From Palsa-506 sp963707065 (GTDB lineage: Bacteria; Actinomycetota; Actinomycetes; Streptosporangiales; Streptosporangiaceae): a stretch of DNA of 64,000 nucleotides. Below are positions 45,805-52,627 of this stretch, in pieces (position 1 is the first letter of the stretch; each line of letters begins with the position of its first letter). Below the pieces are notes generated by a model, which did no database searches, was not told the DNA's origin, and worked only from the letters and a program-made list of their open reading frames with translations. The stretch covers positions 81,499-145,498 of the forward strand of contig CAVPPJ010000034.1 in assembly GCA_963707065.1 (NCBI GenBank), read 5' to 3'. The position numbers were made by a program, and so were the translations under genes.

Positions 45805-46502
45805 CGCCGGGCAATCTTGATGGCGCAGGGCCAGGCATGACCGGGCCGGCCGCACGCTCGCCTGGCAGCGGGCCCGCGCTCCCGTTGCTGGCGGTTATCG
45901 ACATGCAGCGCGTCTTCGCTGAGCCGGGCGGCGAGTGGCTCGCGCCGCGGTTCGCCGAGATCATCGGCCCGATCCGGCAGCTGGTGGATGCGTTCTGGCC
46001 GCGGGTGATCTTTACCAGGTTCGTCGCCCCGGCGATCCCGGCCGGGGCGTGGCGGAAGTACTACGACCAGTGGCCATTCGCGCTGCAGCCGGCCGATGCG
46101 TGGATCTATCAGCTAGTGGACGAATTCGCCGGGCAGTCCGGCCAGACACTCGATGCCACCACGTTCAGCAAATGGGGCCCGGAGCTGGCGGGCCTGACCA
46201 GCGGCCCCGGCGGTGACCCTGGCCAGCTGGTGCTGGCCGGGGGGACGACGGACTGCTGCGTGCTGTCGACCGCGCTGGCTGCGGCCGACGCGGGCGTCGC
46301 GGTCAGGGTGGTGGCTGACGCCTGCGCCGGCGTCACCGACGAAAGCCACCGCGAGGCGCTCGACATCCTCCGCCTGTACGGCCCGCTGGTCGAGGTCGTC
46401 AGCGTGGCCGACATCGCCGGCGACACCGTGGGCAAGGCCGTCCCGCCGGCCGCCGCCGGCGACATGCTGGGCGAGGCCGCGCCGTGCTGCCGCCAGCGGT
46501 GA
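45801..46502 (+). CDS. Isochorismatase-family cysteine hydrolase
   Basis: A 233-residue cysteine hydrolase with ATG 45801 overlapping the permease stop. The family catalytic triad can be placed: Asp in LAVIDMQRVFAEPG, Lys in TTFSKWGPEL, and Cys in GGTTDCCVLSTAL, followed by VVADACAGVTDESH. Members hydrolyse amides or ureas such as nicotinamide, N-carbamoyl compounds or ureidoacrylate. In an operon with a nucleobase permease, a base-ring degradation step is plausible. The C-terminal 25 residues are Ala/Gly-rich and run into a 15-bp repeat. Confidence 0.88.
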   Translation: MTPGNLDGAGPGMTGPAARSPGSGPALPLLAVIDMQRVFAEPGGEWLAPRFAEIIGPIRQLVDAFWPRVIFTRFVAPAIPAGAWRKYYDQWPFALQPADAWIYQLVDEFAGQSGQTLDATTFSKWGPELAGLTSGPGGDPGQLVLAGGTTDCCVLSTALAAADAGVAVRVVADACAGVTDESHREALDILRLYGPLVEVVSVADIAGDTVGKAVPPAAAGDMLGEAAPCCRQR

Positions 46503-46590
46503 GAGGGCCAGCGGCGAGAGGGCCAGCGGCGAGGAAGCCAGCGGTGAGAGGGCCAGCGGCGAGAGAGCCAGCGGCGAGGAAGCCAGCGGA
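46498..46590. repeat. 15-bp tandem repeats after the isochorismatase-like gene
   Basis: Six 15-base units of the GGTGAGAGGGCCAGC / GGCGAGGAAGCCAGC type, with a second-order period of 45 bases, fill the start of the gap to the next gene and contain the isochorismatase stop codon. Confidence 0.85.
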
Positions 46591-46649
46591 GCTCGGCAGG
46601 GCCGGCCGCTCGCCGCGGACCGCGCCGCGGGGCCGCCGGCCGCCGCTCG

Positions 46650-47678
46650 GTGACGACGGGCAGCCAGCGCGAGCGCGCCGCCGGCGCGCTCTACGGGCTG
46701 GCGATCGGCGACGCCCTCGGCATGCCGACGCAGTCGCTGCCGAGGGCGCAGATCGCCGCCAGCTACGGCCCGCTGCTGCCGGGATTCGAGCCCGCGCCGC
46801 CCGGCCATCCGCTCGCGGCCGGACGGCCGCCCGGCGCGGTCACGGACGACACCGAGCAGGCCGTCCTGCTGGCCCGGCTGATCATCGACTCCGGCGGCCG
46901 GATCGATGCCGCCGAGTTCGCCGCGCTGCTGCTCGCCTGGGAGGAGTCCATGCGCGCCCGCGGCTCGCTCGACCTGCTCGGCCCGTCCACGAAACGGGCA
47001 ATCAGCGCGCTGCTGGCGGGAGCTGATATCGAGCAGGCCGGCCGGCTCGGCGCCACGAACGGCGCCGCGATGCGCATCACGCCGGTCGGCATTGCCACCC
47101 CGTCCGCTGACCTGGACGGCCTGCTGGACCGCGTGGTGGCGGCCAGCCGCGCGACGCACAATACCGGCGTCGCCCTGGCCGGGGCCGCCGCCGTCGCCGC
47201 TGCGGTCAGCGCCGGCATCGACGGTGCCGGGCTCGACGGCGCGATCAGCCTGGCGGTTGCCGCCGCGGCGCAGGCTGCCGGGCGCGGCCACTGGGTAGCC
47301 GCCGCTGATGTGGCGGCCCGGATCAGCTGGGCGACGCAACTGGTGGCCGGGCTTGCGATCGGTGAAGTCATCGAGACGGTATATGCGCTGGTGGGAACGA
47401 GCCTGGCCACTCAGGAGTCGGTCCCGGCCGCCTTCGCCGTGCTCGCCGCCAGCCCGGATGACCCCTGGCTGGCCTGCCGGATCGCCGCCTCGCTCGGCGG
47501 TGACTGCGACACCATCGCGGCGATGGCCGGCGCTATTGGCGGGGCATGCCACGGGCTCGGTGGCTTCCCGGAGAGCGCGCGCCGCACCGTCGCCAGCGTC
47601 AATCACCTGCCGCTGGATGAGCTCGCCGCGGATCTCCTCGCCGTGCGGGCGGCCACGGCGCCCCGGCCCGTCACGTGA
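46650..47678 (+). CDS. ADP-ribosylglycohydrolase (ARH/DraG family)
   Basis: A 342-residue all-helical enzyme starting at GTG 46650. The dinuclear Mg site residues are visible: DDTEQAVLLARL near residue 67, and GGDCDTIAAMAGAIGGACHG near the C-terminus, plus the family start GALYGLAIGDALGMPTQSL. ARH enzymes cleave N- or O-glycosidic bonds to ADP-ribose or related ribosides. It is followed by a PfkB kinase in a GTGA overlap. Together with the permease this suggests cleavage of an imported ribosylated compound; the actual substrate is unknown. Confidence 0.92.
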   Translation: MTTGSQRERAAGALYGLAIGDALGMPTQSLPRAQIAASYGPLLPGFEPAPPGHPLAAGRPPGAVTDDTEQAVLLARLIIDSGGRIDAAEFAALLLAWEESMRARGSLDLLGPSTKRAISALLAGADIEQAGRLGATNGAAMRITPVGIATPSADLDGLLDRVVAASRATHNTGVALAGAAAVAAAVSAGIDGAGLDGAISLAVAAAAQAAGRGHWVAAADVAARISWATQLVAGLAIGEVIETVYALVGTSLATQESVPAAFAVLAASPDDPWLACRIAASLGGDCDTIAAMAGAIGGACHGLGGFPESARRTVASVNHLPLDELAADLLAVRAATAPRPVT

Positions 47679-48769
47679 CCGGCAGCTTCGACCGGCTGCT
47701 GCACCTGGGCAACGTGGTCGTCGACATCGTGCTGGAGGTGCCCGCGTTGCCGGAGCGCGGCGGGGACGTGCTGGCGAGCGGCAACGGCATGACCCCGGGC
47801 GGCGGGTTCAACGTCATGGTGGCCGCGGCGCGGCATGGGCTGCGCGTCGCCTATGCAGGCGCCTACGGCAGCGGGCCATTCGCCGCGCTGGCCCGCGCCG
47901 CGCTTGCGGACGCCGGCATTGATGTCCTGCAGCAGCCGAAGGCGGGCATCGACACGGGATTCGTGGTCAGCATCGTCGACGCCGGCGGCGAGCGCACGTT
48001 CGTGACCAGCCCCGGCGCCGAGGCAGCCCTGACCGCCGCGGATCTCAGCGCTGTCCGGGCGGCCCCGCGCGACGCCGTCTACCTCTCCGGATACGGGCTG
48101 CTCTACCCCGGCAACCAGGTGGCGCTGCTTGACTGGCTCGGACGGCTTGGCGACGGCAACCTGGTCGTCGTTGACCCTGGCCCGCTGGTGCACCTCATCC
48201 CGCCCGGCGTCGTTGACCGCGTGCTCAGCCGGGCCGACTGGTGGACCTGCAACGCGAGGGAGGCGGCCAGGCTGACCGGCTGCCAGGACCCGGCTGCCGC
48301 GGCGAGCGCGCTCGCGCAGCGGTCAGCCGCTTTGCGCGCCGCCCGGCCAGGGACTCCGCGGCCGGGCGCTGAGCGGCCGGGCACTGAGCGGCCGGGCGCC
48401 GGGCAGCCAGGAGCTGGGCACCCAGGAACTGTGCAGCCAGGCACTGTGCAGCCCAGCACCGCGCAGTCCGGCACCGGGCGGGAACATCCGGACGGGGGCG
48501 TGCTGGTCCGGACCGGCCCTGACGGGTGCCTGCTGGGCCGGCCCGGCGCCGCGGCGGTACACGTGCCCGGGTTCCGCGTGCACGCGGTCGACACCAACGG
48601 CGCCGGCGATGCGCATGCCGGGACGTTCATTGCCGCGCTGGCCGGCGGCGCGGACGCGGCCGACGCGGCGCGTACCGCGAACGCGGCCGCGGCGCTGGCG
48701 GTGACCAGGCGCGGGCCCGCGACCGCGCCGTCCGCCGCCGAGCTGGCGCGGTTCCTGGCAGCCCGGTAA
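47675..48769 (+). CDS. PfkB-family carbohydrate/nucleoside kinase
   Basis: A 364-residue ribokinase-like protein with GTG 47675 overlapping the previous stop. PfkB signature 1 is seen around GGGFNVMVAAARHGLRVAYA, and signature 2 as DTNGAGDAHAGTF with the catalytic Asp. A non-conserved insertion of eight five-residue repeats (RPGTE, QPGTV and the like) separates the two lobes and should be a surface loop. Expected to phosphorylate ribose, a deoxysugar or a nucleoside released by the preceding glycohydrolase; this is inference from context. Confidence 0.9.
   Translation: MTGSFDRLLHLGNVVVDIVLEVPALPERGGDVLASGNGMTPGGGFNVMVAAARHGLRVAYAGAYGSGPFAALARAALADAGIDVLQQPKAGIDTGFVVSIVDAGGERTFVTSPGAEAALTAADLSAVRAAPRDAVYLSGYGLLYPGNQVALLDWLGRLGDGNLVVVDPGPLVHLIPPGVVDRVLSRADWWTCNAREAARLTGCQDPAAAASALAQRSAALRAARPGTPRPGAERPGTERPGAGQPGAGHPGTVQPGTVQPSTAQSGTGREHPDGGVLVRTGPDGCLLGRPGAAAVHVPGFRVHAVDTNGAGDAHAGTFIAALAGGADAADAARTANAAAALAVTRRGPATAPSAAELARFLAAR
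48344..48463 (+). repeat. 15-bp coding repeats in the PfkB loop
   Basis: Eight 15-base units encode RPGTP, RPGAE, RPGTE, RPGAG, QPGAG, HPGTV, QPGTV and QPSTA. The frame is kept, and the repeat is absent from the family fold. Confidence 0.85.
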
Positions 48770-48821
48770 GCGGCCGGGCCTGGCGGCTTGCCCCGGGCCA
48801 GTTTCCTGAGCGCCAGCTGAG

Positions 48822-48847
48822 GGATTCCGCTCGGTATCCGCAAAGTT
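48822..48847 (+). promoter_or_regulatory. Candidate SigR-type promoter upstream of the sigma gene
   Basis: GGATT at 48822-48826 and GTT at 48845-48847 are separated by 18 bases. This differs by one base from the SigR/SigH-family consensus GGAAT-N18-GTT. It lies about 70 bases before the sigma factor start, suggesting autoregulation. Confidence 0.5.
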
Positions 48848-48919
48848 ACGCAGATCAGGCATCCTGACGGCCCCCGGCAGCGTCTACAGGGTGACAGCCA
48901 ACGAAGGAGCGGGGCGACG

Positions 48920-49519
48920 ATGAGGCCGAAGGACCAGCAGCCGGACCGGGGCGCGCGATTCGAGCACGACGTGGTGCCGCTCATCGGCCAGCTTCACCGG
49001 GCCGCGCTCCGGATGACCAGGAACGCCGCCGACGCCGAGGATCTTGTGCAGGAGACCCTGGCCAAGGCATACGCGGCCTTCCACCAGTTCAAGCCGGACA
49101 CCAACCTGCGCGCGTGGCTGAACCGGATCCTGGCGAACACGTTCATCAACGGCTACCGGAAGAGACGCCGCGAGCCCGCCGCTGCGCTGGCCGCCTACTT
49201 CCAGGAAGACTGGCGCGACGGGCTGGAGCCGCCGGCCAGGTCGGCTGAGGCGGAGGCGCTGGAGCGGATAGCCGACTCCGACATCCTGACCGCGCTGCGC
49301 GACCTGCCGGAGGAGTTCCGGGTCCCGGTCTACCTTGCCGACATCGAGGGCTATCCGTACAAGGAGATCGCCGCGATCATGGGCACCCCGATCGGCACGG
49401 TGATGTCGCGGCTGCACCGCGGCCGCGGGAAGCTGCGCGAGCGGCTGGCCGGATATACGCCGAAACGAGCACTCCCCGGCACTGCCGCCGTTACCGCCGT
49501 GGTGCCTCGGATCGCCTGA
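48920..49519 (+). CDS. ECF sigma factor, SigR/SigH-like
   Basis: A 199-residue group IV sigma factor. Start ATG 48920 follows GAAGGAGCGGGG. Region 2 is AALRMTRNAADAEDLVQETL and AWLNRILANTFINGYRKRRR. Region 4, a helix-turn-helix, is YKEIAAIMGTPIGTVMSRLH. The sequence pattern is that of the SigR (thiol-oxidative stress) group. No anti-sigma gene of the RsrA zinc type follows, and the next gene is on the opposite strand. The C-terminal extension after region 4 is about 25 residues. Confidence 0.92.
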   Translation: MRPKDQQPDRGARFEHDVVPLIGQLHRAALRMTRNAADAEDLVQETLAKAYAAFHQFKPDTNLRAWLNRILANTFINGYRKRRREPAAALAAYFQEDWRDGLEPPARSAEAEALERIADSDILTALRDLPEEFRVPVYLADIEGYPYKEIAAIMGTPIGTVMSRLHRGRGKLRERLAGYTPKRALPGTAAVTAVVPRIA

Positions 49520-49632
49520 GCGGGACCGGCCTGGCGGTTGAGAGCCGGATCAGCGGCGTGGCCGCGACCGGGGCAAGATCGGACCGGCCAGTGGTGATGC
49601 CGGCGGGCGGACGGTGCTCGTTCCAAATGTTG

Positions 49633-50736
49633 TTACTTCGGCGGCCGGATCGGGGGGATCCCCTTACTCGGATGGCGGCGCGGGCCGGACCAGAGGGCCG
49701 GCACCGCGTCAACGGCAGCGGCCACCCCGTAGGCGGCCTGCTCGTAGTTCAGCCGCCAGCCGACGAAGTCGGGCCATGCGGCGGCCGGGTCGCGCTCGAT
49801 CGGGAAGTCCACCTCCCGCATCCGGGCGATGGCATCGAGGAACTCCTCGTAGCGCAGGGTGATCCCGGCGGACTTATCGGGCATCTCGGGCACGACGATG
49901 CCCATCGCCCCGGCGACCTCCCTGAAGCACAGCAGCCCGCTGCGCAGGCACAGCCGGGCCGGCACGACCGGAGCGGACTGCGGGGACAGGGCGAGGTAGA
50001 GCGCGGCGGAATCCAGCACCGCCAGCAGGCCAGTCACCCACGAGGACAGGGGCTTGGGGGAGCGGAACCGCACCAGCGGCAGGTAGGTGGCGTGGCTCTC
50101 CGCCACGTCAGCCGCCCAGCGCTCCCATCGCCCGTAAAGGTCGGGCAGCGTGTCGACGGTCGATACGCCTGACCCGAGCGCGTAATGCGTGCGGGCCAGC
50201 AGCTCCGGCCCCCAGGACGGGACGCCTGCCCGCGCGTTCAGCAGGGCGACCTCGTTCTCCCTCCGGTTGAACGCCGCGTATAGGGTCGGCAGGTAGGCGA
50301 TCTGCAGCGTCACGGTGATGATCCCGCTGAGCGATGCGATGTCCTGGATGGCGTGCTCCGGCGCGCCGCTCACGTGCGAGGAGCCGATTTCCCACAGCGC
50401 CGGGCCCGCGGTGGTGAACGCGGTGGTGATATCGGGCACGAACGGCCACAGCAGCAGCGAGTAGCCGACGAAGAAGATACCCAGCCAGGCGGCGAGCTGG
50501 GCGAGCAGGATGGCCGCCGCCTGCGTGGCGAGCACCCGGTCGCGCCGCCGGTAGTCGGCGATCGGGCCGGTGGCCATCCGGAATATGCCGTTCACCAGCC
50601 GGTCGACCAGCCGGGTCAGCCAGCTGCCGATCGGCCGCGGGACGATGAGGGTGCCGATCTCGCTGATGGCCGCGGTGATCACGAGCAGCGCGCCGACGAC
50701 CGCTGCGATGTCGCGGACGGCGATCGGGACCACCAA
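49633..50736 (-). CDS. Integral membrane protein, possible channel-like fold
   Basis: A 367-residue protein starting at TTG 50736 (or the adjacent GTG) after CAAGGAGCGTCA. Membrane segments are at about 8-30, 75-100, 108-120 and 135-155, the third being a short re-entrant-like hydrophobic stretch, AFTTAGPALWEIG, between full helices, like a two-helix cation channel, although no TVGYG filter is present. The cytosolic C-terminal 200 residues are soluble with YALGSGVSTVDTLPDLYGRW. Not recognised further. It is convergent with the sigma gene. Confidence 0.65.
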   Translation of the reverse strand: MVVPIAVRDIAAVVGALLVITAAISEIGTLIVPRPIGSWLTRLVDRLVNGIFRMATGPIADYRRRDRVLATQAAAILLAQLAAWLGIFFVGYSLLLWPFVPDITTAFTTAGPALWEIGSSHVSGAPEHAIQDIASLSGIITVTLQIAYLPTLYAAFNRRENEVALLNARAGVPSWGPELLARTHYALGSGVSTVDTLPDLYGRWERWAADVAESHATYLPLVRFRSPKPLSSWVTGLLAVLDSAALYLALSPQSAPVVPARLCLRSGLLCFREVAGAMGIVVPEMPDKSAGITLRYEEFLDAIARMREVDFPIERDPAAAWPDFVGWRLNYEQAAYGVAAAVDAVPALWSGPRRHPSKGIPPIRPPK

Positions 50737-51161
50737 TGACGCTCCTTGAGGTTTCAGGGCTGAGCCGGAACCTGCCGGGCAGGCGGTTCCGCTCGCCGCG
50801 CCTGCCGGTCGTGAGTCCTGGCAGGCAGGCTACCGTGCCGGAGCGGATCAGGCCCGGCTTCGGCCGGCCGGTCGAGCCGGGCCTGCGAAACGCCGCCAGG
50901 ATGCCGTGCCTCGGCGGCGCCTGAGCGGCGGCTGGGAAACGCCTGAGCCGCGGCTGAGAGCCATCGGGTCGCCCGGCGTGGCAACGCAGCGATGTGTAGA
51001 CTTTCGGTCAAGCTTCGGATGTTGAGTCAAGATTCAGATGCAGAATTGCTTATTGTCACCACTAAGTAGCTTCAGTCTCGACTTGCGCACCGCGCAGAAC
51101 CCCCGCTCGCGGTCGTCGCATGGACCGTGATCGGAACTCCGACTTTCCCTGGGGAAGCCCA
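50737..51161. other. Intergenic region with direct-repeat element
   Basis: No gene is supported in these 425 bases. Two 15-base direct repeats, GTCAAGCTTCGGATG (51007) and GTCAAGATTCAGATG (51026), lie 19 bases apart in an AT-richer stretch about 120 bases before the secreted beta-propeller gene. They resemble a tandem regulator-binding site. Confidence 0.45.
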
Positions 51162-52499
51162 ATGCAATTGAATCGCAGGACGCTGCTGGGCAGCGCAGGC
51201 CTGATCGCAGGCACGGTCGCGGTAAGCGTGCTGGGGGTGACTGCGCCGGCACTGGCGGGATCCGGCCCGGTGTCCACCACCCCGGCGAGCGGCACCCCCG
51301 CGCTGCCGAACTCCAGCAACCCGGCGGAGCAGGTCCGGCAGCTGGTGCAGTGCGGCGGGACCATGTACGCGGTCGGCAGCTTCACTACCGTCAACCAGGG
51401 CGGCGTGAGCTTTACCCGGCACAACGCGTTCAGCTTCAGCGCCACTGCGCCGTACAAGATGACCTCCTGGGCGCCGGATATCAACGGCAAGGTCAACTCG
51501 ATCGCCTTCAACGGCACCGGCTGCGGCAACGCCTACCTGGGCGGCATCTTCACCAATGTGAACGCCCAGAAAGCCGAGCACATTATCGAGGTGAGCGCGT
51601 CCACCGGCAAGATTAACTTCGCCTTCGCGAAAAACATCAATGGCCAGGTCAATACGCTGGTGGCGTACCGCGGGCGCATCCTGGCCGGCGGCAACTTCAC
51701 CTCGGCCAACGGCGGCAGCAACAAGTACTTCGCGGCCCTGAACGCCACGACGGGCAAGGATGACAACCGCATCCACCTGAACATCTCCGGGAATTACGGC
51801 ACCTCCGGCGTCACCAAGGTCTACAACCAGCAGCTCAGCCACGGCGGGACGCTCGACCTGGCCGAGGGCATCTTCACCTCCGTCGGCGGTCAGCCTCGGC
51901 AGCAGATCTTCATGCTTAACCTCAGCGGCATCCAGCCGCACAGCGGTGTAGCTCAACTGACCGGCTGGACGTCGCCGGAGTTCAGCCAGGCGTGCGCGTC
52001 AGATGAGTCCTTCTACGTGCGGGGCGCATCCTGGTCGCCCAGCGACGGCACCGTCTACATCGGGACCACTGGCTATCACCCGGCCGGCCAGCCGATCGGG
52101 CAGACCCCGCGCACCGGGCTGTGCGACGCGGCCGCCGCATTCCCGTCAACCCAGACCTCGGTAAGCCACAACTGGGTCAACTACACCGGGTGCGATTCGC
52201 TCTACGCCACTGCCGCCGACACGAACACGGCGTATTTCGCCGGGCACGAGCGCTGGGCGGACAACTCCGATGACTGCGACGCCCAGGGCCCCGGCGCGAT
52301 CCCCGCGCCGGGAATGGTCGGGCTCACGCCGGCTACCGGTGCCGTGGTCTGGAACCCGACCAGGGGCCGCGGCTTCGGCGCCGACGACATGCTGGTCACC
52401 AGCGCGGGCCTGTGGGTTGCCAGCGACAACGCCTTCAGCGCCGACAACTGCGCGCATGTCGGCGGCCACGCGGGCATCTGCTTCCTGCCGTACAAGTAG
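51162..52499 (+). CDS. Tat-exported beta-propeller protein
   Basis: A 445-residue secreted protein. ATG 51162 follows GGGGAAG; an in-frame ATG 14 codons upstream is less likely. The N-terminus has a twin-arginine motif NRRTLLGS, a hydrophobic stretch and an ALAGS cleavage site, so export of a folded protein is expected. The mature part shows repeated blocks of the kind YAVGSFTTVNQGG, YLGGIFTNVNAQK, LAGGNFTSANGGS and EGIFTSVGGQPRQ, one per propeller blade, as in bacterial 'delta-60'/DUF5122-like propellers. Six cysteines are present in the second half, possibly three disulfides. No enzyme motif was seen; surface binding is likely. Confidence 0.83.
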   Translation: MQLNRRTLLGSAGLIAGTVAVSVLGVTAPALAGSGPVSTTPASGTPALPNSSNPAEQVRQLVQCGGTMYAVGSFTTVNQGGVSFTRHNAFSFSATAPYKMTSWAPDINGKVNSIAFNGTGCGNAYLGGIFTNVNAQKAEHIIEVSASTGKINFAFAKNINGQVNTLVAYRGRILAGGNFTSANGGSNKYFAALNATTGKDDNRIHLNISGNYGTSGVTKVYNQQLSHGGTLDLAEGIFTSVGGQPRQQIFMLNLSGIQPHSGVAQLTGWTSPEFSQACASDESFYVRGASWSPSDGTVYIGTTGYHPAGQPIGQTPRTGLCDAAAAFPSTQTSVSHNWVNYTGCDSLYATAADTNTAYFAGHERWADNSDDCDAQGPGAIPAPGMVGLTPATGAVVWNPTRGRGFGADDMLVTSAGLWVASDNAFSADNCAHVGGHAGICFLPYK

Positions 52500-52507
52500 T
52501 CAGCGTT

Positions 52508-52543
52508 CGCGCGGTGCCGCCGCCGCCACGGCGGCACCGCGCG
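52508..52543. terminator. Bidirectional terminator hairpin
   Basis: A perfect 15-base GC stem (52508-52522 with 52529-52543) and six-base loop, between the convergent propeller and helicase genes. It begins nine bases after the propeller stop. Confidence 0.85.
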
Positions 52544-52627
52544 GGCCCGGCGGCCGCTCCGCGGAACGGCGTCGGCTGGATCGGCGCGCCTGGTCCGCGG
52601 CTCGCCGGCGACCGCTGGCCCGTCGGC

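Noticed and set aside
46113..47606. 497-codon minus-strand open frame opposite the isochorismatase-like and ARH genes
   Set aside because: A shadow of two well-defined enzymes; the composition is dominated by repeats read in the antisense sense.
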